Source of the DNA: Sciurus carolinensis
Taxonomy: Eukaryota > Chordata > Mammalia > Rodentia > Sciuridae
DNA length: 64,000 nucleotides
Assembly (NCBI RefSeq): GCF_902686445.1
Contig: NC_062232.1
Location: forward strand, 89,514,932 to 89,578,931
Direction: 5' to 3'
Positions 12,110 to 24,400 of this stretch are shown piece after piece. A program made the position numbers and the translations under genes. Each line of letters begins with the position of its first letter. Within the stretch, counting starts at the first letter, position 1. The notes under the pieces are model-generated. The model saw nothing but the letters and a program-made list of their open reading frames with translations, was not told the DNA's origin and did no database searches.

Positions 12110-12347
12110 GGGCCTGGGGAGATAGCTCAGTTGGTAGAGTGCTTGCCTTGCAAGCACAAGACCCTGTTTTGATCCCCAGCACCGCAAAAAAAAAAAAAAA
12201 TGTATACATTCAAAAAAAGGACTGGGGAGATAGCTCAGCTGGTAGAGTGCTTGCCTTGCAAGCACAAGGCCCTGAGTTCGATCCCCAGTACTGCGAAAAA
12301 AAAAAAAAAACCAAAAAAAAAAAAAACTAGGAAACTAAACATCAAAA
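12110..12347 (+). repeat. Composite of two tandem ID SINEs
   Basis: Two forward ID elements, 12111-12200 and 12219-12326, each with a near-consensus tRNA-like body and A-tail, separated by about 18 bases. The entire block is flanked by an identical 15-mer AGAAAATAAAACAAA at 12095-12109 and 12348-12362, as if inserted as one unit with about 20 extra bases at its 3' end. Confidence 0.8.
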
Positions 12348-12362
12348 AGAAAATAAAACAAA

Positions 12363-13199
12363 ATGAGAAAATAAAAAGAAAGGAGACAAAGTTCTAAGCA
12401 AGGAAAAATTGGGGTCTATTTTAATTCTATTAAAGTTCCACCAATTTCTTCCATTTGTGCACTCTCCACTCAGATACACAAATTCCTAGGTTCAAACCTC
12501 AGATTTTCCCCTTCTATAGCCTAACTCTAACCATCCTGTTGCTTCCACCACCCAATATTTCTCTGCATACCAGTTCTGCCCTCATATCTTCCATTCCATA
12601 GCTACAGAATAGGTCACAGCTATTGGGGGGGACCAGGAAATCAGGGAAGGCTTCATGAAGGATGCAGTATCTGAGTTGGACCTGGAAAGATAGGACAGGA
12701 TTTACCAGAGTAGAGTCAGAGGGAAAGACCTGGTAGGAGACAAGGGTTTGAGTAGTTCTTCAAATAATGTCATGGAATACCTTCTTTGTGTTGGGCATTA
12801 ATGGTGTCCTGGGTAAGAGTATGAACTTTAAGAAAAAATGCTTGAATCCCAAACCTTGTCACCTCCTTGCCACACCAGTGTTTGGAGATAAACCATGAAA
12901 TGATCGGCGAGACAGTTAAAGTGGAGACTCTGATAAACTGAAGAGCAAAAGTCCTGTCTAACAGGGACAACTCCTGCTCAGATGATGGCTGTTATAGACA
13001 CAGTGGCCTGATAAGGTGTGATATTCTGGCATTTCAAGAAAAGCTAGGATTCTGGAATTTATGTGCAATTTTTTAATTTTCAAAATACTAGCCACTAAAT
13101 TCAAAAGGATAATTTGTAGGTCAAACTGTACACATCTGTAGGCTGGAACTCTTTATGTTTGATAAGTTTGCCATTCTGAATTCAAGTCTTAACTCTATA
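12363..13199. other. Intergenic, no identified feature
   Basis: No gene or confident repeat seen. Confidence 0.3.
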
Positions 13200-13527
13200 C
13201 AGTAGTCCCCCCTTATCTGTGTTTTTACTTTCTGAAGTTTCAGTTACCTGTGGTCAGTCATGGTTCAAAAATATTACATAAAAAATTCTAGAAATAAACA
13301 TATGTTTTAAATAACTTTTATTATAGTATATCATTATAATTATTCTACTGTGTTATTAGTTATTGCTCCTAATCTCTTATTGATTAATTTAAAATCAAAC
13401 TTTATCATAGGTATGTATGTATAGGAAAAATACATAGTATATATAGGGTTTGGTACTATTTACAGTTTCAGCCATGTACTGGGGGTCTTAGAACATATCC
13501 CTTATGGATAAGTGGAGACTACTACAC
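13200..13527 (-). mobile_element. Tigger/MER2-like non-autonomous DNA transposon
   Basis: Bounded by inverted termini CAGTAGTCCCCCCTTATC (left, just after a TA) and a degenerate complement ending GGATAAGTGGAGACTACTA. The interior is AT-rich. Mariner-superfamily Tigger elements insert at TA. A second copy in the other orientation is at 21460-21880. Confidence 0.75.
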
Positions 13528-13559
13528 TTAGAACAATAGGCTGGGCTCTCAAACTAGGG

Positions 13560-13920
13560 CCTCTGCTTGACCTCCAGACTTGCTTCTACCAACATTTCTC
13601 TTCCTTCCTATTCTATGGCCCCATATGTTAAGACTGTTGCCCAGATTAGTCTCTATGTTCTTGCATGTATTATCCCCTCTGCTTGAAGTGTTCTTCTCCA
13701 CATCTTCACTTCAATTTTCTTCTCCAGACTAGCATCTGTTATGCTTTAAGGGCCATCTCCTTTAAGAAGCCCTCACCAATTCCTTATTTTGGTTTCCTGA
13801 AACCCTGGGTAGTACTAACTGCATTGTATTGTCATTTCCTATCTACTGATTTTTCTTTTCCACTAGACTAAGTAAAAATCCTTGTTCATAAAGGCATACA
13901 AGAAATATTTGCTTGTAAAA
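13560..13920 (+). repeat. L2-type LINE fragment
   Basis: Old LINE2 3' region: 'cccctctgcttgaagtgttctt', 'agggccatctcctttaagaagccctcacc' and a decayed end. Confidence 0.6.
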
Positions 13921-13999
13921 TAAGTAAATTAAACTACTATATGGGTCATCTGTTATATGTAAACATGAACCAAGAGAAATATAGAAATCCCCTTCTCTA

Positions 14000-14500
14000 G
14001 CCATTCATCCATTTATTCAGTAAATATTTATTGAGTACCTACCTATTATGTGCCAGGGATTGTTCTAAGTGATGGGTATACAGGACTGAGTCTGCTAGAC
14101 AAAGTTCTTGCTCTCAGAGAGCACATATTTTAGTGTACAAATACACTAAACCCAATATGTACTATAATTTAATATGGCAATAAATGCTAGAAGGATAAAA
14201 TAAAAGTAGGGTAAGGGAATAGAGGGTGACCAGTGCATTTTTGGAGAGGGTAGTTGGGGAAAGGCTCTCATAGAAGGTGACATTTGAGCAAAGACTTGAG
14301 GGAAGGGAAGGAGCATATCATCAAAATAGCTGGGGAACAGCATACCAGGTAGAAGGAATGCCAAATGCAAAGGCCCAGAGGTGGGGAATATTTAGAACCT
14401 TGAGGAACAGCAAGGAGGCCAGAGTGGCTATGGAAGAGTGAGCGAGAGGGAGAGTGGGAGATGAGGTTAGAGAGCAGTAGAGGGCCAGACCATGTTGCCA
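14000..14500 (+). repeat. Ancient mammal-wide repeat
   Basis: Begins 'ttcagtaaatatttattgag...tatgtgccaggg' and runs on to 'gtgacatttgagcaaagact' and 'gaacagcaaggaggccag'. The same family recurs at 19.85-20.4, 21.3-23.0 and 54.84-55.2 kb. Exact family name uncertain. Confidence 0.5.
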
Positions 14501-14899
14501 AAACCTATCTAACCACCAGTGAAGACAGCCTCACTGAATAACGATGTAAGTAAATTTTAGCCTTGCTGGGATGAGTGGTGGCAGTCCCAAAGAGCTATGC
14601 ATCCTTCAAAACAATTTTCCCCACAGATATATGCTTCCTTTAGCTCTCTCTCTTACTCAGAATCCTTCCCACAGACTTCTCAGATGCAGGTGTCACAGGT
14701 GGCCAGTCACTGTTTGCCTTGGGAGGGTCATGACTGGTGGAGATTGGCCAAAGTTATTTCCTGATTGTTGGGGCTGGGACCAGGTTGTGCACCTCCACCT
14801 AGTTGGAAAGGGCTCCGGAGTGTTATTCACCAGATACACTGCTATATAGAAAAGTCTCAAGTTTCCCACCTCTCCCTTTCCCAGGAAATCACCAAAAAA

Positions 14900-15000
14900 G
14901 GGTAAGGAGACCTGTATTCTACTCCTTGCTTTACCTCTACAAAAAGTTGTAAGACCTTGGGCAAGTTTGGTACTCGATGAAATGAAGGATTTGGATTCTA
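14900..15000 (+). repeat. MIR SINE fragment
   Basis: 'tctactccttgctttacctc...gtaagaccttgggcaag' core. Confidence 0.55.
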
Positions 15001-16249
15001 TGCTCAAGTGTTGTCAGGTCATGTTTGTGTCTTAACTCTTTGTGCATGGTGGGTCACCTGATTTCTAAGACTGGAGGTGGGCTTTCTGTGACCCTCTTCA
15101 TGATGCCTTACCTATATGTAAGCAGAGCTGGACTTCTTATTGAAAAGCAGCATAGACAGGTGGTAGGTTTTGATGGAAGTCTCCAGGATCTTTGCTCCCA
15201 AACATCTCCATCCTTGGCTTCTTCTCTCCTTCATGCCCTGACAGTACCATCATTAGTCATTTCCCACAAACAAAGGTCAGGGACCATCCCCAGGGTGACA
15301 GCCGGAGCCACCAGGCCTGCAGGCCTGCAGGCTGCAGCTAGGGGTTCATTCATCCTCCTAGAGAGGAAAAAAGAAGGGCATCTCCACTGACAGGGCATAA
15401 CACAGGCTCTGAGACTATCAGAAATCCATTGGGGGAGGCTCAGGTGGGACTCATTACTAAGTGTCCTTGAGAAGATCCGGAGTCAATGAACCAAAGGGAA
15501 CTAGGAAGTTCACTGCCTGAGAATGCCTTAATGAATGGTGGCCCTAAAGACACACTTAACTGATCACACAGTTTGGTTTAGGACTAGCTACTGTGTAAAC
15601 TCTTCTTGAGCAGTGAATTTTTAATCCACTAAAGTTGCATAAGGAGTATACCATTTGTCAAGACCTGGTAACTCAGAGGAAGGCTGCACATATTGCTTTG
15701 CTGATCTCAGCTTTGGGCTTCCCCTAGAGTTGCTGCTGCAAAGAATTGTGGGAGCCCTAAGTCTTCCTTCCCATCTGAATGACTGAACTGGGCAGGAAGA
15801 CATGAGGGAAAGGAGGAGTCTTTGGACATATGGGGTGTTTGTGCAGTCCATAGACCTAGCACCTGGGGTCAAGGAGGAACTCCAGGTGCGGGAGGAGGAC
15901 AGATACTTTCTCTTAAATTTTAAGGGTTAGAAGAGCTTATGAACTTAACCAGTCCTGGGTCCCAGATTCAAATTGCTTTCTTTGTGAGCTCTCATTGTAA
16001 ATCTAGAGGCATAGTAACAACCAGGATGTTTCTTTCACTTTAAAGGAAGAGTCACAAGATCACAGGAAGTGGATTGGGAAGCAGTAGGGTGGTGGTCAGA
16101 CCTGTAGGAGTTGGAGAGTGCTTGCCCCATCTAAAAGGCAGCAGCTATTACTTGGCTCTCAATTGTTGTCATGCTGCAATATGCCTGTGTGGCATCAGCT
16201 GTGAGATTTTTTCTTTGAAGAGAAAGATCTTTATAAGAAATTGTATCAG
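15001..16249. other. Apparently single-copy intergenic DNA
   Basis: Higher GC than its surroundings and free of obvious repeats. A 121-codon open stretch at 15025-15390 has no recognisable domain. A small CAGGCCTG direct repeat lies at about 15311-15329. Confidence 0.3.
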
Positions 16250-16379
16250 GGGACTGGGGTTATGGCTCAGTGGTAGAGCACTTGCCTAGCAGGCATGAGG
16301 CCCTGGGTTCAATCCTCAGCACCACATAAAAACAAAATAGTTATTGTGTCTTCCTACAACTAAAAATATTTTTAAAAGC
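16250..16379 (+). repeat. ID SINE with 3' tail
   Basis: Full ID body followed by the lineage-typical tail ('ttattgtgtcttcctacaac'). Imperfect target-site duplication AAGAAATxxTATCAG at about 16236-16249 and 16381-16394. Confidence 0.85.
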
Positions 16380-16429
16380 AAGAAATCATATCAGAGATTT
16401 CCCACATTTCAACATTGGTAATGAGTTAC

Positions 16430-16690
16430 ATTTATATTTATATAACAAGTATGTTGATAGAACTTAATATCCACAGGCACTGTTCTAAGCATTTCACAAA
16501 CAAATTATGTAGTTCCTATAATAGTATTATGATGTAGGTCTTATTGCACTTCATCTTATGCATGAGGAAAATGTAGCACAAAGAAATAACTTGCTCATGG
16601 TCCCTTAACTGGTAAGTGGCAGAGCCTGGGTTGAAAGCCAAGTAGCATGACTCTGGAACCCATGCTCTTTGTCACTACACTATGCTGTCT
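16430..16690 (-). repeat. MIR SINE
   Basis: Reverse MIR: 'gaggaaaatgtagcac...aacttgctcatggtccc...agtggcagagcctggg'. Confidence 0.65.
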
Positions 16691-17479
16691 GTCATTAGAA
16701 CAAGCACACAGCAAACCAAAAACAGAAAAAAACAAAGGACATGCAAAATGCCACACAGGACTAAAAAGAAATAGACAAATAAAACACAATGGAAAAACCC
16801 AGGTCTTCTGTTTGCTTTCTCTACTTTAAATCAAATCCAGCAGAATTTGCCAGATTTGCAGCAATCTCCAGCTTTTGTGGTCTACTTTGTAAGCTCCTTC
16901 ATGCTTGACTCCCACCTTAACTCTTTTACTTTTGTAGATATTTCCAATGCTGATATCTTTCCATTCCTTCTATATAAGCAATCTTCTTTCTTCTCTTTTT
17001 GCCTTTCTGACATTCTTGCCCTCTGAAATACTACCTCTTTCTCTCTTTTCATTGTCCATTCTAGATCTTTCCTTCAAAAATCTTGCTCTGGTCTGATCAT
17101 TGCATATTGTATACACATATTGAAATAGCATACCATGACATATAAGTATATGCAATTATTATTTTTGAATTAAATTTTAAAATTCCTGCTGAAATCCCCC
17201 CAGAATCTCTGCTTCCTGCCTGGTAGACTCATGGAATTCATTCTTCAGTGAGGATTTGGGGGCTCACAGATATCCATTGCTATATGTCACATTCCCTTTT
17301 CTATGCTAGTATTTATTTGTTGTCTGTGTTGCTTAATGCAGGTTTTCATAATCATATATTCCTTAGGATTAATACCTGTTTGTGGGTATTTGTCTTGTCT
17401 TCCCATCAAGAGTGTGAACCTGGGGTAAAGGGACTGTGTTGACTATGTATTTTACCATCCTTTTCCCAGTGCTTAGTGA
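16691..17479. other. Intergenic, no clear gene
   Basis: No gene; about 17400-17475 may be a short L2 3' remnant. Confidence 0.3.
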
Positions 17480-17700
17480 GTGAAGGCATGGAATTTAGGA
17501 CTGTCTAACCTAATCTCAAGTTCTGCTTCTGCTAATTATAAGCTGAGTGATCACTGGCAATCCATTTGCCTCAATGAACTTCATTTTCCTTATCTGTAAA
17601 ATGAGTGGTATAACTAATGCCTCCTTCATAGGATTATTGCAAAAATATAATTAATATAAAATGCTTAACCCAGGGCCTGACTCATCTGGTAAACTTGCAG
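17480..17700 (+). repeat. MIR SINE
   Basis: Well-preserved forward MIR with 'cttatctgtaaaatgagtgg' core. Confidence 0.8.
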
Positions 17701-17988
17701 CATTTGGTAGCCCTTACTATGTCAGAGGTCCCATTAACCAGGTTAGGCAACTGTGAAATGCTTCAATCTCTTTACTTCAATCTCCAAATCTCTGACTTTT
17801 AGGTTTAATTTCACTCAAGAACAACATTTTTTAGAGTGTTGAATAGAACTGGTTTAAAAAACAGGGCCCTGAAATCATACATCAGAATGTAATTTTTTCA
17901 TTGTTCAGGTCAAGCTCCACTTTTCTCAAATGGAAGCAAGTGAAAGATCTAGGACATCTTGGATTGAATAGGAATGTGTGTGTTTTTA

Positions 17989-17990
<2 letters not shown>

Positions 17991-18026
<36 letters not shown>
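17991..18026. repeat. (TG)n microsatellite
   Basis: About 18 uninterrupted TG units. Confidence 0.95.
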
Positions 18027-18029
<3 letters not shown>

Positions 18030-18919
18030 CTGCACACAGGTAGTGTGCAACTGTGCATACATGTGATTTTTTTCAAAGCAGACTTTATGACATGTGTTTG
18101 TACAATGCGTCAACACAAATTGCCTAGGAGTAGGCTTCCCCAAACACTTTAATGTACACAGCAGATTGAGTCACACTATCGGTTAACATAGAGTTCCTGG
18201 TACTAACCCTTTCCAGCCTCCCTACTATCGCTAGGTAAGCAATCGGAGGCTACTCAACGAAAGCTGACTCATACTTATTGTTAAAACAACTCGTCAAAGG
18301 AGAACTTTCTGTATAGTTCTTCCCTCTAGGAGAGGAAACAATGATTTCCCAAATCAGCTGGACAGAAACCTCTGTGGCCTTCCTTAAATATACCCCCAAA
18401 GTGCCCCTGCTTCTCAGCCTTACAGAGGTCTCTCTCTGGTATTTTTCTGAATGTCTCTGGAGGGTTCCCAATAAGATATCCAGAGGGCACATTCAAGGAC
18501 AGTGTGTTCACACCAGGTTCACTGCTGAGAGCAATTCCAGCCCCTATTTTGGGGGATGGTAGGAGAAGGGGTACTCTCGCTGCATAAAAGCATGACAGAA
18601 TTCACTTAAGAGTTTCACTTTTTAGAGTCTTGAGCTTGGGACTTCCAACATGTCGGTTCAGAGAATTGTAGAATTATACACTACTTCCTCTTAAAGATTG
18701 TTAAAGGCAACTCTGTATGCTCCTGGGATAAGTTTATTATTATTGTTGATATGATTTTCAGTTTGTATTTCAACAAATATACCAGACCTTGTGCATCCAA
18801 ATGAGTGCTGTCCTTGAAAATAGTTGTTTTGAGATACCATGAACTTGAAAAAGTGAATTCACCAAACATTTCTTAAGTACTTACTAGGTGCCACTACCAG
18901 GCCAGGTTCTCAAATCCAC

Positions 18920-19495
18920 AGAAAAGTAACCACAAGTTAAGAGCACATGTTCCAGAGCCAGCTGACTTCAGCTGAGGTTGTAGCTCTGGAATTTATGTGA
19001 TCTTCAAAAAAATTTCTCTTGGATCTTCAGATTTAGAAATTAGTCAATCACTGGGGACTGTTGACAAACAACAGTTGTACTTTTGAGAGGATGACTGGCA
19101 GCCATTTCATAATGGGAAACTGATAAAGTAAAATAAAAATGGTTGCTCACTAGCTGTATGCAGTAAAGAATGGGAAGAGGAACCAATATGTACAGGATGC
19201 GAAGAGAAACCAATAGGTACTGCCCTCTGAAGAGAACAAAACACCACCTAATTACGTATGGAGTAAGGCACAGAGTATATATTGGAAATATTTGAGATGA
19301 ATTAAGAAGAATGAGAATGAATCCTGAGTCCATATGTTGCTATCCATGAGATTTATATAAATTGCTTAATTTCCCTGTGCTTCTGCTTCCTCGCCTACAG
19401 AAAGAGGCTAATCAAATCTCATCAGAATGTTAGGAAGATTAAGTAAGATAATGTATAAAGCACTTACTGCAATGTCTGGCCAAAAATGAGTATAT
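18920..19495 (+). repeat. Two MIR SINE fragments
   Basis: About 18930-19010 ('gttaagagcacatgttccag') and 19310-19490 ('ttccctgtgcttctgcttcctc', then 'aagataatgtataaagcac') both read as forward MIR pieces separated by other sequence. Confidence 0.55.
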
Positions 19496-19849
19496 GAGTG
19501 TGAGTAAAAATCATGAAAATATAGTTCCTTTTCTCTGTAGAAGCTTGTTATCTTACAGGTGTGAAGAGGAAAAATGTGTGAATAGTTATGGTATACCATA
19601 AACACTGTGCAAAAGGTATTAACTAATTCTCTGAAGGTAAGATTATATCACATAGGAATTAGTATACAATCCATGGAAGAGTTAGTAGCGAGGCTCATAG
19701 GATCAGTATATATTTTTTGACAATTAGGCTTCGCAGAGTGATCTAAGAGAAAGGAATAGCCCAAGTAAAGGTGCGGGTTATAAAAGTGACACACATGATC
19801 AGGTAAGAGACAGTATTCAGTTTTGTCTGGAGATCACTTATAAGACATT

Positions 19850-20400
19850 TGCCAGATCTGATGTTCTTTGTTGTTATGATGAGGAGAAAGTAGACAGGAA
19901 AGGCATGGTATCAATTGAATGACAGATAAAAATATTTATATCTAGGGAGGAAAGTGATGGAGAGTCATGGAAGATTTTTGAACAGAAGAATAACGTGATT
20001 GGACTTTAGAAAAACTTATCTGATAGCATTACAAGGGTGGATTTTAGAGGGATAAAGTTTGGAGGACAGAGGATGGGCTTTGAGGCCACAGCAACCATCC
20101 AAATGAGAGATAATGAGGGTTAAACTAGAGTATGGCACAGGAGAGAGGAAGGAGAAGAAGGACTGAAGAGAAGTTTCAGAGCTGACTTCAGTAGAACTTA
20201 GTAATGGTACAATGGCAGGATAAATAAAGATAGGAACCAAAAAATACCCAAATGGAGAGTTATAATGAGGGCATCAGCAATGGTGCTTGGGAAGTTGAAT
20301 GGGTTTGGGGACAGAGGGTGATACATGTGAGATGGACTTTGAAGTACTAGTGGGGCCTATAAGAGATGCTTGACAGGCAATTGGAAAAAGGAAGGGTGCT
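19850..20400 (+). repeat. Ancient mammal-wide repeat
   Basis: Purine-rich region of the same old family as 14.0 and 22.6 kb ('tttttgaacagaagaataacgtg', 'agcaaccatccaaatgagag'). Confidence 0.4.
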
Positions 20401-21040
20401 GTGATTGCCTAAGGGATTTTTGAAACACCTTCCTTAGAATCATTCCAACTGAAATAACATATTTATACTCTAAGCACTGACTAGATTGTACCCATCTATA
20501 TGTAATCCAAAAATTTCAAAGTTGTAAAAAAACTTTAAATATATATAATGAAATCCAATAAACTCTAATTCTTCCACAATGATTATTTTGAGGATAAAAA
20601 AATGTATGTGAAAAACTTTAGCCCCAGATTTTTCCATTCTGTCTGTGTGTATCTCTCTTTCATGTTGGTGCCATAAGAATGGCATTGATCTCTTTTGGAA
20701 ACTTCAGACTGCCTTCTGAGCCAGCCCCCAACCCACACAAAGGTAACAGCCTTTTAACTTTATGACTGTGCCTAATTTCTTGACTAAAAACTAGCATTAC
20801 TGAACTTGATCATCTACCTTATTTATTAGAATTAACCCTAAATGACCTGTTTCCATATAGCAAATCTCCCTCAAAGGGTGATAGTTTGTCACTATTTAGG
20901 ACACTAGGATATTTAACTTTTTAATCTTATTTCACACAATACACAAAAATAAATTCCGAATGGTTTCAATTCAGATTCATAAATTCATCCATTCGACGAA
21001 TAGTTTTTTTTTTTTTTAACAAATGAGGGAAATCAACACA

Positions 21041-21084
21041 TTTATTTGGGCCTATTATTTTAGGCAAAAGTAGGCCCAAATAAA
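21041..21084. repeat. Perfect 14-bp inverted repeat (hairpin)
   Basis: TTTATTTGGGCCTA at 21041-21054 and its exact complement at 21071-21084, with a 16-base loop. A direct repeat TTTTAGGCAA at 21058-21067 and 21091-21100 overlaps it. Confidence 0.9.
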
Positions 21085-21179
21085 GCCAAGTTTTAGGCAA
21101 TTATTTGCTTAACCCATAAGTAATTATAGAAGATTATATTTTAAGTAAGTTGCATCTCCCCTACTGACTTCTTTTAAAA

Positions 21180-21308
21180 TTTTTTGTAGTTGTAGATGGA
21201 CACAATACCTTTATTTTATTTATTAGTTTTATGTGGTTCTGAGGACCAAACCCAGTGCCTTACCATGTGCTAGGCAAGCACTCTGCCACTGAGCCACAAC
21301 TCCAGCCC
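21180..21308 (-). repeat. ID SINE with 3' tail
   Basis: Reverse ID; the left end carries the tail complement 'tagttgtagatggacacaat'. Confidence 0.85.
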
Positions 21309-21459
21309 AACAAATAGTTCTTGAATGCTTCCTATGTGTCAGGCACTCTTCTAGGCCCTTGGGATAAATAGTGAATAAGACAGACAGAAATCCCTTCCCT
21401 CTTGAAACCTATATTCTAGAATGGTGAGAAATCAAACAAGTCAACTGTGTAGTACATTA

Positions 21460-21880
21460 GTCCCCCACCCTTATCCATGAGGGATACATTCCAAGAACCC
21501 CAGTGGATTTCTGAAACTGTGGAGAGTACCAAACTCTATGTATATGGTTTTTTCCCCTATGCACACATACCTATGATAAAATTTAATTTATAAATTCAGC
21601 ATAATAAGAGATTAATAATAACTAATAATAAAATAGAAAAATTGTAATAAGATATTGCAATCAAAGTTATTTAAAACTTATGAATTAGGAGCTGGGGATA
21701 TAGCTCAGTTGGTAGAGTGCTTGTCTGGCAAGCATAAGGCCCTGGGTTCAATCCCCAGTACCACAAAAAAAAAAGAAAAAAAAAGAATATACATGTAAAA
21801 CTTATGAATTACTTTAAAATTTTCCTTGGGCAATTGAAACCATGTAAAACGAAACTGTGAATAAAGGAGGGTTACTCTAT
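21460..21880 (+). mobile_element. Tigger/MER2-like DNA transposon, interrupted by ID
   Basis: 'tagtcccccacccttatccatgagggatacattcc' at the left and 'gaataaaggagggttactcta' at the right are degenerate termini of the same family as 13200-13527, in opposite orientation. An ID SINE splits it at 21688. Confidence 0.7.
21688..21796 (+). repeat. ID SINE with perfect 15-bp target-site duplication
   Basis: Near-consensus ID body and A-tail flanked by AAAACTTATGAATTA at 21673-21687 and 21797-21811. Confidence 0.92.
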
Positions 21881-23242
21881 TTTAGAATGTAGTGAGCACT
21901 ATGAGGAAAAGGGAAAGGTAGGGGGTTTAAGAGGTCTGGTGTGGGGGAAAGCTGAAGTTGAAAATTGTGTGAGCAAGAAACACTTTGCCAAAAACTGACA
22001 ATCAAGCAAAGACTTTGAGGCAACGAGGGACTTCATCCTGCTAATATTTGAAGGGAAAGAGTTACAGGTAGAGTAAGCCTGGTACAAATGCTGTAAATAG
22101 TGGGACCATGCCTGACTATTTGGAGATTCAACAATAAGAGAAGTATGACTGGAACAGAGTGATGGGGAAAGTAAGGTAGAAGAGGTCAGAGAGGTGATGG
22201 AGTTGGTGAGACATATCATTTTAGGTTCTTCTAAGCTGTTTTTTAAATATTTAAAAAATTTTAATAATATATTTTATGTATCTCAAATGTTGTCACTTCA
22301 AAATGTCACCAGCATAGGAATTAGTGAGATTATGCTTTATTTTTTCAGGTGAAGGCTTTGAAATCTGATGTGGCTATTATAGCACATCTAAACTCAAACT
22401 AGTAACATTTCAAGAGTTAAAAAGCCATGTGTGACTTGTGGCTGCCATATTGGGCAGCACAGATCTAACATACAGTGCATTAGAATTGACATTTTCTTAT
22501 CATTGCTCCTTTCATTAACTACCTAGAACGTGTCCATCAAGGCATTTAACATATGAGCTATGAATCTCTAAGTTATTTTAAAGTCTTTAGTTTTACTCTG
22601 AAAGACAGGTCTAGTGAAGAATCTGAGCAAAGGTGAGACATGATCTGATTTACATATTAAAAGGATTCTTCTGGTGGCTGTTATGAGAGTAAACTGAGAA
22701 GCATAAGAGTGAAAATAAGACCAATTAGGAGGTTATTTGCAGTGACACAGGGAACTGGTGCTGGCAGCTCAGAGTAGGGTGGGGAACAGTGAAGGTGGGG
22801 TCAGAATCTGGATAATTTTTGAACATGGAGCCCAAAGAATTTGCTGATGAATTAGATGACGTGTATGAGAGGAGAGGACTCAAGGATGATACCAAGGTTT
22901 TGTCCTGAGCAACTGGAAGGACAGAGTTGTCATAAATGAGATGGAAAGAGACAAAATTATAGAAGTATCAGAAAAATAAATAGTTCTATGCATTATTTAA
23001 TGATGACATGCATTGTTTAATAATAATAATAACTTTCTATAGTTTTTGGTTTGGAAAAGTTCAAAAGTTTTCTTAGGGAAGTCATGTAACTCAGAAATTA
23101 CAAAGAAAAAATCAATAGACTAAACAAAATGTAAAATTTATGGTGAAAGACAAAATAAAAAAGTGATGGGTTTTAAAAGGTGATGGATTAGAAGAAAATA
23201 ATTATAACATAGATGCAAAATCCTTATTATGATTCATAATAG

Positions 23243-23368
23243 CAGCTGGGGTTGTAGGTCAATAGGAGAGCACTTGCCTCACATGTGTGAGGCACTGGTT
23301 TTAATTCTCAGCACCACATATAAATAAATAAAATAAAGGTCCATCAACAACTAAAAACAAAGTTAAAA
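23243..23368 (+). repeat. ID SINE with 3' tail
   Basis: Diverged ID body followed by 'aaataaaataaaggtccatc' and 'aacaactaaaaa'. Confidence 0.75.
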
Positions 23369-23489
23369 AAGAGTCATACTATATGCAGAGTACTTCTTTA
23401 TATATTTATAAAAGATGACCCAATGTAGTAAATGGGCTAAGGTTGTATAAGGTCAGTATACTGGGAAAGGAATACAAATTAGACCAGAA

Positions 23490-24180
23490 AACCTGTAAAA
23501 AGAGGCTCAATTTCATTAGAGAAATACAAATGAGAACAATAAACAATACCAATTTTTATAAATAATTTCTGGTGGACAATTTTACAGTCTACTGAAAGTT
23601 TAAAAGTTCATGTCTGAAGCATCAACTCCATTTCTAGGAACCAGTCTACAGAAATAATCACAAAATGGGCAAAAATCTAGACAAAAGGATGTTTGTTGCT
23701 TCATTGCTTATAATAGTGAAAAACTGGAAACAATCTAATAATTGCCCAATAATATGGTTAAATAATTTATCATATTGTCATTTTATAAAATACTAGGCAA
23801 CCTTAAAACAAATAAAGTAGTCCTATATATGTAGTTGGACATAATGAAAGACATAATAGAAATGCTTTTTTAAGAAGAAAAAGGCAAATTATAAGAACAA
23901 TATATATTGTACAATCACCCTTATGTTAAGAAAAATTCTGTGTGTGTGTGTGTGTGTGTGTGTATGTACATAAGTGCATAGAAATAGTCTGAGAAAAATG
24001 CTCAATTCCTGTTGCCTGTGAACCTGAGCACAGAATTATACATGTTGGTGAATAAATGGGGATGAACTTTTTTCCTTTTACTTTGTATACTTCTTTGTTC
24101 TTTAAAATCTTTTTGCAACCAAAGCATATTTTTAAGTTAAAAAAGTATAAATCAGATACCACATATTTCTGAAAGTTCCC
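23490..24180 (+). mobile_element. Old L1M-type LINE 3' fragment
   Basis: Forward old L1 3' region ('tgcttataatagtgaaaaactgg', 'atatggttaaataatttatc'). It encloses a (TG)n tract at about 23938-23962. Confidence 0.55.
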
Positions 24181-24229
24181 AAGGATAAGCCGTGGAGGCA
24201 GTAGCATATTTGTTACATTATAATCACAG

Positions 24230-24400
24230 CATGCCACTGTGTAGTATAGTGGGAACAGCTTCTAATGCGTGCTATGTGGCCTTGGAAAAGACACAACATT
24301 TCTGAGCTTCAGTTTTCTTATATAGAAAATGTAGATAATACCTTCCCTATATATTTTATTGGACAGTTGCACAGATAAAATGGAAAAGCAGTTTAAAATC
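24230..24400 (+). repeat. MIR SINE
   Basis: Forward MIR: 'gtggccttggaaaagacaca...cagttttcttatatagaaaatg'. Confidence 0.65.

Larger units (their letters stand above)
21309..22990 (+). repeat. Ancient mammal-wide repeat, interrupted
   Basis: Pieces at about 21309-21459, 21881-22220 and 22560-22990 follow the order expected for one long old element of the same family as 14.0 kb ('ctatgtgtcaggcactcttctagg' to 'gcaactggaaggacagagttg'). It was split by a Tigger element. Confidence 0.45.

Noticed and set aside
15025..15390. 121-codon open stretch in repeat-poor DNA
   Set aside because: No recognisable domain, splice sites or homology from reading; chance ORF more likely.
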